Source of the DNA: Whitmania pigra
Taxonomy: Eukaryota; Annelida; Clitellata; Hirudinida; Haemopidae
Direction: 5' to 3'
Length of the DNA stretch: 64,000 nucleotides
NCBI GenBank assembly: GCA_021613335.1
Contig: JAJTWR010000021.1
Location: forward strand, 3,240,001-3,304,000
Of the stretch, positions 50,217-63,498 are shown one piece after another; position 1 is the stretch's first letter; the number at the start of each line of letters is the position of its first letter. The notes beneath the pieces were generated by a model. It ran no database searches and had not been told where the DNA came from. It saw only the letters and a list, made by a program, of their open reading frames with translations. The translations under genes were made by a program, and so were the position numbers.

Positions 50217-51967
50217 TCAGTTGATGCAGACGGAGCAGAGTATGTCCTCCCCATCCAGTACGAACCCCTGACCCACGAGGGACGATGAACACCTGGAGCA
50301 CTGAAAACAGTCGCTGTGCCAGTGGCGGTCCTCGAACGACACATACTTTGTATTCCCTGACGTGCCTGGAATCGAAAGCAAGGGGTGAGTAAATTGGGAA
50401 TTCACTCCTGGTGGAAATAATGGTGGAATTCTTCAAGTTATTTAAAATATCAAGCCATTCTCACCTATAGCCAAGAGTTCAAAGGTTATTTTGTTAACAA
50501 GTCCATCTGATCATGCTAACCAACTAATTATCATCATTCTCGATTAACCATTAGCATTAATCGTGCAAAGTTCACGCATTCTCACAAAGTCGCAGACGAA
50601 AACCAGTTACTAAGAGCAGTTCAGGTACAAGCCAACTCAAAGGCAGCACACTTTGGTAGTTCTACATGAATTTCCGTGGCAGGGTTAGGGCAAGTGTAGG
50701 GTACAATCACGGATAGGGTATGGTTAAGAATAGGGATGGAGTTAGGCATCAAAAGTTGCCACTTTTGAGTTAACACTTGCCCAATATTCGGCCCCCGTTC
50801 AGACAATCGCAGAGACATCCTAACCAGAAATGGCCTTCTTGCAGAGGTAGCACTTCTTGGCGAAGCAGTCATTGAAGCAGTCCGAGCAGTAGGGTTTCTC
50901 GTCCCTGGTCACAAACTTTTCTCCGGCAAGGAGCCTGTCGCACCTCTGACACACGAAGCACTCCCTGTGATAGGCGCTCTCCTTGTACGAAACTCCGCCT
51001 TTGCTGATCACCTGGATGGATTGATAACGAGGTAAAGGTTAAGGTAAGAAAATTTTATTGTGGCATAAAATGAAGATGGATAAAATGATAAAAAGTAGCT
51101 TAAGTGTACTGGTATTAAGTATCAGACTGGTCCATTGTTTTTCTACCATCATGATGATTATGCCAACAATAACATAAAATGGTTATTACAGTGCGATGAG
51201 GAGGGTCACTGAGGTCAACCTACCCCGCCACACTTGTTGCACCTCTGGGCGTGGTGCTTTTCGAAACACGGCACGCAGATGATGGACTGGTTGCGAGGAA
51301 CGAAACTCTGATCAGCGATGGGCTTCCTGCATTCAGTGCAGCAGAAGCACTCCAGGTGGAATTGCTTGCCATTGTAATCGTACTTCTTCATCCCTGAATG
51401 GAATCATCATCATCGTCATCATCATCATTCCAGTTGTCACCATTGTCACTGTAGTTCATTTTATGACGACGACGACGGCGATGATAATGATGATTATGAC
51501 AATGGTCATGGTAATAAGATGACAACAGTGATGAATATGATCCTCCAGGAATGATTGAACGGCACCAACAACATGACATTGCAGACAACAGGCACAGAAG
51601 TGATTCTCTCGAAACGACTGAGCAGCAAACAATAACTTTACATCAAGATTGATCGGTGGTTGCCTCTTAATATGATTAATATGATTATTATATTTTATTA
51701 TTTTATTATTATTACTCTTAATATGATTAATATCCTTATTACATTATTTTATTATAATTATTACTATTAATATGATTAATATCCTTACTATATTATTATT
51801 ATATTATTGTTACTCTTATTATTGTCATTATAATAATAATTATTATTATTACTCATGAATATTCATATTCACTCAACAAAAAGAAATAAACAAACTTCTC
51901 AGCAGGGAGCTGATACTTGAACAACTGCAGTGCTTACTTTTCAGAAGCATGAACAACCAGCAACTAT

Positions 51968-52026
<59 letters not shown>

Positions 52027-52553
52027 TAGGATGCATGACAGCAGGAATCCTGGCCATGTGACTGTTAAACCTAACTTAGGGCTTGCACTAAAAGTCTCAT
52101 CAGTACCCCTTAAACTGGTATTAACCTTAACCCTAACCGTGATAAACTGATGAAATCTGCTACCTGGAAGATGGCTTACTACTCTGTGCCATAACCATAG
52201 CGTCAGAGGAGTCTAATCTAATCAATCATTCAATCAACCAATCAAGTACTCACTCAGCCAACTAAACAATCACTCAATCAACCACTCAGTCAATCGTTAA
52301 CCAATCAATCGACTGATCGTAGTTCAACCGACAAACCAACCAGATTTGAAGACTTTGTTGCAGCTGTCGCATCTGGCAGCAAAGTTGTTGTCGTGGCAGT
52401 CGGCACAGTAAAGTTTGTTGTTTGTCGTCGCGAACGGCTTGTCGACCAGCGACAGTCTGCAGTCGCTGCACTTGAAGCACTTCTCGTGCCAGTGGGCATC
52501 CTTGTAGGACAGGTCCTGATGATTGTGGAGATGAATGTTGTTATATTATTACT

Positions 52554-52602
<49 letters not shown>

Positions 52603-55600
52603 TGTTATTATTGTATTCATTAATCAGATGTATAATTCCCATATACAATAATTAATCACACATAAATTTCATGTCTAAATCCTACATTAAACATTATATC
52701 ATCATCGTCACCTCATTTTGACCCCCACAAAAGGTCACTCATCCTTTACCCCAATACGTAATCACACCACCCTCCCATCCCAACAAAGCAACGATCGTCA
52801 ATGTTTACTCAGCAATAACATTTGCCAGGTGAACAGTCAATGCAGGTGTTAGGACAGGTAGGCTGGTTGCTCGTAAATTATGCAAACTTAGAACAACGGC
52901 AGCGATCGTGTAAAGTTAAGGAGGATTACATAAGGAGCAGTTGAAGCGGTAAAAGTAATGCAGGTCTGTTCAGGTGATTTGAGTGACAGGTGAATTTCTA
53001 GACTGAAATGCAGTAAATGAGATTTTTATTATTAAAACCTAGGTTATGATGATGATAATGATATTTGGTAGAATTCACCACCACCATCATCATCATCATC
53101 ATCTTGAGTTTTCATCCCGGCTGTAAATTATGGAATAATTTCAGGAATTTCTGTCCTTAAAAGGCAGTCTTAAACCTTTGGTCCCGATGAAGCAGTTGAA
53201 TCATCGTTGTCGTCGTCAGTAGCACTCTGTATCACTTTCACCAATCTTCCCATCATCATCATCATCATCGTCGTCGTCGTCGTCAACATCTTCATTAACA
53301 CAATACTCTCAATTATCATCATCTTCACCATCATCCTCACCACAACCTCAGCCATCACCATCATCTAATAAGTAATATCTCTTGATCAAATTTCTAAAAA
53401 CCAATCAATGGGGACGATCTAACTATTCCACCCCTTCAACCATTGCAATCAAATTCAACCGTTACAATCAAATTCAACCGTTCAAACGCTGACCTTTGAA
53501 TCCGTTCCTATGACGCTCTTGCACTCCTGACAGACGTGGGCAAAGAGACCCTCGTAGCAATCGATGCAGTATGGGTGGTCGTCCCTGAGGACATACCTGT
53601 GTCCAGTGAGGTTGAGGTCGCATTGGTAGCAGGCGAAGTGCCCGTTGTGCCAGTCCTGGTCCATGGCTTTCGTGTACTCCCCGGAGAATATCAGCTGTAA
53701 TGGAAGTAATTGGATGACGATGATGATGATGACGACGACGACGACGATGATAATGATGATGACGACGATGAGGCATTCGTGAAAGTATTCGCATACTTTC
53801 GACATTTCATTGTCCTCGAAACAAAACGAAAATCAAGCTTAAAATGAGATGAGAATGCGATCAATCAAATTAAAAACAAATCAATCAGCATCATCTATCA
53901 ATCCTTCAATCAATCAATCGATCGATAAACTTTTATCAACCAACCAATCGATCGAGATACCACAATTGTCGTTGCTAATTCATCGACTCGCGAATATTCA
54001 ATGAGCTTTCTATTTCCTTCACGCGCACATTAAGCGCTTCAAGCACGCACACAGCCTGATACTCACAATTCACACAGACACAAGATACAACACCAACAAG
54101 ATACTTAGTTTCACAAGTGGAGCCAGAATGAAGAAATTAAAGAAAGTAATCTGTCTTCATCTGTCTGTCTACTTCTATGTGTCTTCGTCACTCTACTTGT
54201 GCGTCCAAGTATTTCCAAAGCATTCTTCTCATCAAATCCGTCAATCAATCACATCAGTTCAATTATCTCTTTGATACCATACCATATGTTTACTTTACTT
54301 TTACTGTTTATGTTCAGTTAATTTTGAGACAAACAGGATTTTAGTGGCTGCTAATTGTAGATTCCACGGTTCAGAAGATTTAAAAGCGGTTGCCCACGTT
54401 CTCCTCATCAAATCCGTCAATCAATCACATCAGTTCAATTATCTCTTTGATACCATACCATATGTTCGTACGAGCATTCATCCGTCAAATCCATCATTCG
54501 TCATCATCGTCATCATCATCATCATCATCACCATCATCGTCATCCAATAACAACATCATCATCATCAACAACAACAACAACAACAACAACAAAAGGTATC
54601 CAACTTCAAAAGAGATTAAATTAAAAGCATAATTCGAATGTTGAGATAAAGTTGTACTCATATGTTATACCAAATGTTCAACAGCTGCAACAAGTTTCAG
54701 TCCAATTTTGCTTTGTCTTCTTGTTGTGGTTGTTGTTGTTGAGAGCCATTCACCCATTTTTTACGAATGCAACAACCAGTACAAAAGGACAATATGTGGA
54801 AAACTAAAGATAACAACAATCATCATCACCATCATCATCCAATAACAACAACATCATCATCATCATCACTCAACAACCATGGCAACAACAACAACAACAA
54901 CTCACCTCAACAAATGCGAATCCGACCGACAACACTAACAACCATCGGAGCAGCAAGAACTGTTATGTCGTCCAAGAGTACGCTCAATCACTCTTAAATC
55001 TACGACACTACTATCAAGACCACCTGCTATGGTTTCGATAATGCAGAGGCCATAGCTACTAGAGACATCACGACGACGACGACGACGTTGGCATGATGAC
55101 GATGATGATGATGATGATGATGGTTAGGACGTTAATGGTGAACGGTGAATGGTCATGGTGATGATGTGTAAGGCAGTAGTGACAGTAGTGTCACAGTTGA
55201 ATTGTTGTAGTTCATGAATATTTATCAATCATCTCGAATCCAAGTGTCAATCAATTTTATGACCGATCGATGACTCATCCACGTCTTCTTACTCTCACTT
55301 ATTCTCTCGTTCAATAAATGGCTCACTCACTCACTCACTCACTCACTCACTCACTCACTCACCCACTCACTCACTCACTCACTCACTCACTCACTCACTC
55401 ACTCACTCACTCACTCACTCACTCACTCACTCACTCACTCACTCACACTCACTCACTCACTCACTCATTCATCCACACATTCACTCACTCACTCACTGAT
55501 ACATTCGTCGTCCTAGTTTATCAGCATTAAAGTCTCAAACTTCGCGAATGCATTTTCTTAAGATCCGACATCAATCAGAATGCATGACTCATTCATTCCT

Positions 55601-56733
55601 TTAATAACGAGGCCGATGATGATGATGATGATGATGTCGAAGGTGATGAAGACAATAGAATAAACTATTACCTATGAATAAGACACGTTAAGATGAGTCT
55701 GAATGAGTAGGTGAGTGACTCAAGGAGCCAGAATATCCTTCGCGGAATAATGCTTCCCACACACTTTGAAGAGAACAACTATGAAGACGACTATGATGAT
55801 GATGATGATGATGACGACGACGACGATGATGATAATGATGATGATGATGATAGAGAATATTTGATGCACGAAGTATGACCTCCAATAACAACGACAATTA
55901 ACTTCAACCAGGACAACTAACACTACATCATCATCTTCGTCATCATCATCATCATCATCGACAAAAAAACAGCAGATAAAGGAAGTAGTGGACGATGACG
56001 TTTTTGATGAAGAATCAAAGTTTGCAGTTGAAGTTAGCGACATCATTTCATTCCTTCAGTCCATTCCTCCGCCCGCCCACTCACCCACTTCCTCCACCCC
56101 CCAAAAAATGTTTAATTAACACAAAAATCAACGAAATTTCAATTTCATAAATGGCTCGGTTTTCAATAGGAGGCCACATTTGACATTCCAATGCAATTAC
56201 AAGCTCATGATGACGATCACTGAGGAAACGATGATGATGATGATGTTTCCATCCATCAAAACCCTATTCCAGCTCATCCAGTTAGGGATTTGTCCTCTCT
56301 CCTGAAACCTGATTATCTCATTTGACACGATTAATTACGAATCTCCTTCCTATAGGCTATTAATAGACTGGACTCAGAATTGTCTGGTCGTTGTATGCAA
56401 CGTCGTCATCCTCATACTCCTCAAAAGCGTCATCATCAGCCTCAATGACATGTCTATCAGGTGCTAGGTGACCAACTCATCCGATCACTGGAGCATGAAC
56501 CTCATCATCACCATCCTCAGCAGCATCACCATCAGCATCACCAACGGCATCACCATCAACAACGTAAGCAGCATCGTCATCATCTCTGTCGAATGAATGA
56601 ACGACAAAGGAGCATAGCCCCCTCCGTAACTCGTCACGCATGAGTGATCAAGTAGGACAGTATATAAATCGTTTTTTTTTATATAGGAACGTAGGGAGAG
56701 GCATAATTGGGAACCACCACCACCACCACCACC

Positions 56734-56803
<70 letters not shown>

Positions 56804-59800
56804 CAACTATCACCATCACAATCATCTCTACCAACCTCATCGCATGCAGCACACCTGGGTCTGAACAGTTCTGCATAGTGCCTCTCGCAATACAGCGACC
56901 CATCCTTGGAGCAGTAGAAGAGATCCACGAGGAGTTCCTCGCAGGTGAAGCACACGAAGCAAGCCGCATGCCAAGCCTCGTCCCCCTGGTGCTTCTCAGG
57001 GACCACTGCCAGGTCCCCTGGCTGGAGTTCTCCATCACACTGGTGACATTGCTGCACGATTTCAGGAGGTGAATGTATTATTGAGATGGCGATGATGATA
57101 ATGGTAATTATCAATGGTAATGATAATTGTGATGATGGTGGTGGCGATGATGATGATGAATATCGTGGTGATTGTGGTGGCATTGAACCGTAGAATAAAA
57201 AAAATAACCAATGTAAATCAGTGTTCGCTACACTGATTGACAGATAGTTGCGATCGATTGGCGCATCGGTGAGATTCAATCAAATCAAACCAAACCAATC
57301 AATGAACCACAATCTCGAACTCGCACGACCCACCCACGCACACAAACAGACAACACACCCACACACGAACCTGAACAAGAGATCAGAGGCCAAGAATAAA
57401 CAAATAAATCCTTCAATTTCTTTCCATATAATCACATTCAACGGACACACATCAGGTGAACGTTCCACGGCACAGACGACACTTCCCCCCCCTCCTCCTC
57501 CTCCTCATCATCATCATCATCATCATAATCACTAAATCATATCCACATTAACATCGTCGTTGTCATGGAGATGTCATAAGATGATGATTATGATGATGAT
57601 GATGAATCCGAGGGCTGGAAAAGAGCCTATTGTGCTTCTCGTGCGCTTGTACGTGAGTTCTGTTAAAAGTCAAAGGAAGGAAGGAAGGGAGGCGTTGGAC
57701 TGATGGAAAGGAGTCCGTAGGGACGTGACGTCAGACTCATTACGTTGCCATGGTGATGGACGATGAGAGGAAGAGATTGGAGATGCGTTGTGCTCGAAAG
57801 GAGACTGTTAGCGGATTGGTTTGAGAGTCAAGTCGTTGTTCGACAAAAAAACATTTGAAAACATTTGACATTAGATGATCTCCAAAGCAGATCACAGCCA
57901 CTCCAATAGCGATCATCCCCTGCCCACCCACGACAACTACTACTAGGAATACAACATCACCAAATGCCAACCTTGGTCTCATAGAGGACCTTGACTGAAG
58001 CCACGTCCATGGAGGAGAGTCTGATCTTGACGAACTCCGAGTGGTTCTGCCTCTGAACCTCGGAGTTCAACTGCCTGCTGTGCCTCTCTGAAAAGTCCTG
58101 CCTGGGCAGCTGCTGAATCAACTGGACGCTGCGGTGTTTCTCGCCGTCAGTGTTGATCCTTGGGATCTTGTTGTTGTCCAACTGGTGCATGTAATCCTCT
58201 ACCTGATGATGATGACGTTGGTGATGATAACGATATTAGTGTTGATGATATCGATGATGATGATGTGGACGATATTGTATTTTGTATTTAGCCAATTTTT
58301 TGAGTGCCCTACGTATCCGAATAGGGTGTGAAGGCACTTCTCAACCGATCCACCATTTACATAGCCCTCCTACCCGAGGGCGCGCCATGGCGGTACGAGC
58401 TGGGTTATGAACACGACACGTAACGACTGTTGCTTTCACCGCCATTCGCAGGAACCTCTGAGCCAATTCGCACGCCAAATATTGTTGTTTTTGATGATGA
58501 TAATGATGATTTGTAGCTGCTAAAATGGTGATGGTGGTATCAGCTGTGGGATGATCGTGCTGAATCAGTTCGATGGTTTTCCGACGACTGTTTGTCTCTA
58601 CAGGTGCGTCCAATCAATCTGCTTAATCAATCCAGGTTATGATTTATACCCCAGGATAGCAGAGAGACTACGGGTTTCCGGTGAAAAATATAACCATTAA
58701 GGCAGTGACGTGGAATTGATGACGACGACGACGATGACAGGAAATAGACTCAACGTCCGACATTACTACACCAACAACATGTACAACAACACAACAAATC
58801 CATCCCTCAGTCCATCCATACATCCATCTATCCGTACATCAACGCAGTTGTATGCATATATATAGATGGACAGATGGTCCTATAGCTGTCCCGTCCTAAT
58901 CATCTAAATATGCAACGGACGTTAATAAAACATTAATTTTTAATTTTTCCTATAGCTGTCAATTACTCTTGGACCAGACCTCATCTGAAATTTCATCTCG
59001 CACTCATTTGCACTCTCTATGGTAGCATCGCGTCGGTTTGCGAGTGCAGAATAGCGAAATTATTTTTCTTCACTGATAGACATACACGGGTTTTTTTTTT
59101 ATGTATTTCTATTTTTATCTCTCTTGGAATTTCCCAGGAGATGTTTACGACCTGCTTTTATGGAAATGAGTCGGCATGGAAGACAATGCTGAAGATGCTA
59201 TAAAATAAAAACATAAACATAATCCTAGACTAATAGTAGTAGTAATAATAATAATAATATAATAATAATAATAATAATAATATAATAATAATAATAATAA
59301 TAAATAAGCATACCAAATATATCTATTTACTAACAACACATTATTAATAACATATTTTACTTGAAAAGCATTATTGTAATAATATTATTACATAGTAATA
59401 AAACTATCCATAACAACCTAAATAGTAGTGGTGGTGGCCAACTGACCTTCAACTTGTCCAGCCCAACGGGAACCCATGAGTACCCCATTCGGTGGGCCCT
59501 GTCTCTTTCCGTGGGGTACTTCTCGGGGCCCTTGAGTTTGAGGCAGATTCTGTCGAGAAGTCCAACCTCGGATTTGATGAGAATGTCGTGGACATCCCTA
59601 GGACATTTACATGTACGACATGTGTTCCTGTTTCCATGGAGATGAAAAAAATATTTTAAAATAAAAAAAATAACGACAGTAACCATAATAATAATAATGT
59701 TATTTTATAATTCCAATAGGTAATATTATTTTAAATATAATAACGACGACAACAACGTTGCTGATGGCGATACAAATAATTGCACAATTATGATGTGTCA

Positions 59801-59953
59801 TTAACAATATCCACAATTAATCATCTAATTTATTATGTCCCAAAAATATCCACCAATGAACCATCACCTCCACGGATGGAGAACGAATCCGGTGCACTTG
59901 TCCTTGCAGAAAAGACATGGCCTGCCTTCGTCCATCTCTTCTATGGAGACGTC
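50217..59953 (-). CDS. Lmpt: PET plus six-LIM protein of the Limpet / LIM-9 (FHL) family
   Basis: These proteins act as LIM scaffolds at muscle attachment and adhesion structures and in the nucleus. Nine exons join perfectly in phase: 59953-59868 (Cys-rich GRPCLFCKDKCTGF), 59627-59447 (RTCKCPRDVHDI and the start of PET, YSWVPVGLDKLK), 58202-57972 (rest of PET, GEKHRSVQLIQQLPRQD), 57051-56836 (LIM1), 53694-53494 (LIM2), 52515-52341 (LIM3), 51393-51224 (LIM4), 51011-50825 (LIM5) and 50365-50217 (LIM6, stop TGA). That gives 531 residues from the first exon found. Each LIM domain keeps its zinc pattern (CHQC, HAACFVCFTC, YCERH in LIM1). LIM2 has the WHNGHFACYQC variant usual for testin/FHL proteins. 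The C-terminus GEDILCSVCIN matches FHL family ends. Five N-terminal exon boundaries and the start codon upstream of 59953 remain unplaced; an ATG at 59935 (MDEGRPC) could start a short form. Confidence 0.93.
51660..52025. repeat. Low-complexity intron with AAT microsatellite
   Basis: Around 51661-51830, a unit of about 65 bp starting TTAATATGATTAATAT recurs roughly three times. An (AAT)n run follows at 51968-52026. The sequence lies in the intron between the LIM3 and LIM4 exons. Confidence 0.75.
53695..56835. repeat. Large microsatellite-rich intron between LIM1 and LIM2 exons
   Basis: The intron contains CAT/GAT and CAA runs (54500-54590, 54820-54900), an (ACTC)n array at about 55320-55495, GAT runs at 55614-55636 and 55792-55850, and a (CAC)n to (CAT)n array at about 56713-56803 just beyond the LIM1 donor. 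It also holds an imperfect duplication: TCCGTCAATCAATCACATCA occurs at about 54237 and again at 54413. No gene on either strand is supported. Confidence 0.8.
58346..58478 (-). repeat. tRNA-derived SINE (copy 3, diverged)
   Basis: This copy matches the tRNA-like head of the copies at 33117-33312 and 60912-61101 (ACGACTGTTGC and ACACGACACGTAACG on the plus strand) but is more diverged and lacks most of the body. It lies in the intron that splits the PET domain of the Limpet-type gene. Confidence 0.75.
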
Positions 59954-60911
59954 CTGATAATGATGGAGATAATCATGTAATGATCGATGACGTTTAGATA
60001 ATAGATAATAATGATTATGATAATTATAATAACAATAGCGATAATAATAATAATAATGATGATGATGACAGTAATAATAATAATAAAAAATCTCATAAAC
60101 TTTTCCTAAAAATTGTTACCTTTATTCTAAAATAATTGTCAATAATATTATTTGATATTATATGTAACTTTAATTATACTAATTATTATTCCAGCATCGT
60201 AGGAACCGGATACACGAAACCCGGATGCAACGCGCCAGATCATCACAACACGACACGAGCACAATAGACTGATATAATGATGAAAAGAAAATACAATTAC
60301 ATGTAATTATTACTAAAATATTCCTTCAACTACCTTCAAGTTATTAATAATTACTAAATACCAAAGTTGTCCCTGACGTCCTTGGTGACCTTGATTAGGT
60401 GGTCACATGAAGCAGTAAGGGGATCGGACGAGAACACAAGACGAAGTCATGGAAAATGATCACGTGACGATGACGATGGCGATTGTGATGACGACGATGA
60501 CGATTGTGATGATGACGATGGCGATTTCCTTACAAAAAGACCACAACACATGACTGTAAGTGCCCAGATAAGAAAAAGAATTTGTCTACGGCAAAGAAAC
60601 TTGACGTAGTCATCATCATCATCATCACCATCACCATCATCACCACCACCACTATCATCATCATCAAGATCATGATTGCCGTCGTCGTCGTCATCATCAT
60701 TACTAAGATCATCATCGTAGTCGTATTAATAATTGTCATGGTGAACTTTAATCTCACGCACTCAGTGACAATATGGCGGATGGAAGATGAGTAAAGAATG
60801 TCGAGCATTTCACCATCAAACATCTCTCCTCATGTTGTTCCAATTAATTCTGGCTTAACAACATCGACATATTAATAATAATATATATAATATATTTTTA
60901 GTAACATTGCT
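59954..60911. other. Upstream region of the Limpet-type gene with one weak exon-like stretch
   Basis: The sequence is AT-rich with ATA, GAT and CAT patches. On the minus strand a short open stretch at about 60440-60360 reads ASCDHLIKVTKDVRDNFG and ends at a donor-like G|GTATTT, but has no clear acceptor and does not join the exon at 59953 in phase. It could be an exon of this or another gene; the evidence is insufficient. Confidence 0.35.
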
Positions 60912-61101
60912 ATTTTTGTACTTGTACTTCATTTATATAGCGCCATATGAACAGCGTCAGAGGCGCTTCTTGAAACCATTTATATAGCGCTCCTTCCAAA
61001 GGCTGGAAGCAGTGCAGGCTGGGTTTCGAACGCGACACATTACGACTGTTGCCATTACGCCGTATGCAGGCACGTAACCCATTTCGCCAACCTTCACGCC
61101 A
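60912..61101 (-). repeat. tRNA-derived SINE (copy 2)
   Basis: This is a close relative of the copy at 33117-33312 over the whole head and body, including GCAGTGCAGGCTGGGTTTCG and ACATTACGACTGTTGCCATT on the plus strand. It differs by a short deletion near 61000 and point changes. It is immediately followed by a long AAT/AAC microsatellite (61105-61356) at the tRNA-head side. Confidence 0.88.
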
Positions 61102-61104
61102 ATA

Positions 61105-61310
61105 ATATTATTAATATTAATCGCAATAACAATAACAATAATAATAACAATAATAATAATAATAATAACAACAATAATAATAATAACAATAATAATAATA
61201 ATAATAACAACAATAATAATAATAACAATAATAATAATAATAACAACAATAATAATAATAACAATAATAATAATAATAATAACAATAATAACAAAAATAA
61301 TAATAATAAC

Positions 61311-61357
<47 letters not shown>
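61105..61357. repeat. (AAT/AAC)n microsatellite
   Basis: An array of AAT and AAC triplets of about 250 bp shows a higher-order pattern in which AAC interruptions recur at regular spacing. It abuts a SINE. Confidence 0.95.
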
Positions 61358-61360
<3 letters not shown>

Positions 61361-61623
61361 GAAATAGAAATGGACGCTGCAGCTTGAATCGTGAAGGTTT
61401 CGAAGACCCACAAATTCATCGAATTATGCAACCGTATGGCTCCCTAACGTGGCATTAGGAACAACAGATTCAAAAACCGATATAATAAAAAAATAATAAT
61501 AACAATAATAATTTCAAAAATCTTTTCAGGATAGCATTATGTGTCCCTGCGTACGTTCATACATTGGTTACATCATACCAATACATCAATAAAAAACAAT
61601 TATCATCTTCGGCATGATATTAA

Positions 61624-61660
<37 letters not shown>

Positions 61661-62626
61661 GTCATTGTTGTTATTATTACTCCCAATAATTGACTCCTAT
61701 GTACACAAATTTGTAAACATCTAATTGCATCTAATACAAACACTCGATTAAAAATATAAGCAGGCACAACGACATGTAAACAGTATGAAACCTACGATAC
61801 AATGCAAATACTAATCCATACGAGCCGTATAATGTATAACTACAATGTTATAGTATGTTATAATACTTGTAATGAACCAGATCAGGCCCAAGATAGGCCC
61901 GCATGAAGCCCGGACTTGGGCCATGGCACTGCAGGGATGTGGAGAAATAGAAAGAAGGAGTTGATGAATCGGAGGACTTCCGACCTCGCGACATGAGACG
62001 ACGACATCCTGAGGTTTCCATGGAAACGAAAGTCCAAACTGCAATCCACTGGTCGTCGATCTTTTTAGTTTCGGGAATGGTGGAACGACAATAATGCCAA
62101 CGCCACCATCATCATCGTAGTCATCATCATCATCATCATCATCATCTTCATCGACTTCAACGTCATCATCATGAAGGTCACGTGATGAGACCAAGGCCCG
62201 ATTGTGCAAAAAAACATAAAATATTTTCAATCCGATTATATATTATCCACCGTAATCATCATCAACGTCGTCGCCGGCATCATCATCCCCATCATCATAA
62301 TCAAAGTAATAATAATAATAAGAAGAAGAATAAGAATAATTACATCATCACTTTCCTTCGCAAAACCTTTGTACACACATTTAAACGCCATTAAAGCGTT
62401 ATTAAACTCACGAACGTGCTGTGCCCGATTCACCTCACGCGTTTGTCATTCGTTCGTTCGTTCATTCATTCATTCATTCATTCATTCATTCATTCATTCA
62501 TTCATTCATTCATTCATTCATTCATTCATTCATTCACTCCATCTCTCTCAATGGTGGACACGTTCTAAGGTCCGGAAATTGATGACAAGAGACGGATGGA
62601 TGGAAGAACCAGAAGAAAAGACTCGC

Positions 62627-62697
<71 letters not shown>

Positions 62698-63480
62698 TAT
62701 AAATGGGAAGAGAATGGAACAATAGAGGAATGTCTGAAGCAGACGATCTGTAATGGCCTGGATGGACTCTCAATAGCGCTCTGAAGAATTCATGGTGCTT
62801 CCAAAATCTTCCAAACGGAAAACGTACAGTGTTTTGATGATGACGTTGATAACGATGATGATGATGATGATTAGAAGGAGGGGACAACATCTGATCGTGC
62901 CCTCATGAATATGCAAGTGATTTAAACAACCTTATCCTATAGCTCCCCAAGACCTAGGGCTGATCAATAACTTCGACACTGCCAGCTCAGCAAGCCACAC
63001 GAGGGATCATCATCAGCACTACCCCTACCACCTTCGCCATCGTCGTCCTCGTCTCGGTCGGAGTCGTCGCCGCCCATTCAATTCCAGTAGCATCCACCTG
63101 GATCAATAATCGTGGAACCAACACTTCCAGCAACAACGAGACTCTTCCGTTTGGAAAAACGATTTAGATGCTTATGCTGTTATATAATTATGGATGCTGA
63201 ACAACCTTCATCACTATCATCGTCATCTCCCTCCCAATCGCCGTCATCATTATCATCATCATCATCGTCGTCGCAATCGTTCAACAGATTGCAACACTGG
63301 ACTTATAACCCAATGGCACAGACGGAATAAATCAGTCGGAGAACTGGCGGCGTCTGTGCGTTTCCATAACAACAACATACACGATGGTAATGATGGTGAT
63401 GATGATGAAAATAATATTACAAATAATAATCGGAACAACAGGAGAAACCTCATCCAAAATCAAATGCAATTACATTGCCT
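61358..63480. other. Microsatellite-rich intergenic sequence
   Basis: Main repeats are (ATT)n at 61622-61662, GAT/CAT patches at 62110-62160, (ATTC)n at about 62450-62537 and (AAT)n at 62629-62697. Open frames across these arrays are artefacts. No gene is supported. Confidence 0.6.
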
Positions 63481-63498
63481 TTGTTGATGTCCACAACT

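Noticed and set aside
54390..54997. Ser/Asn and His-rich small proteins
   Set aside because: They derive from CAT and CAA microsatellites within a Limpet-gene intron.
60360..60440. Exon-like stretch reading ASCDHLIKVTKDVRDNFG (minus)
   Set aside because: It looks protein-like, but no acceptor is visible and its phase does not fit the downstream Limpet exon. Not called as a CDS.
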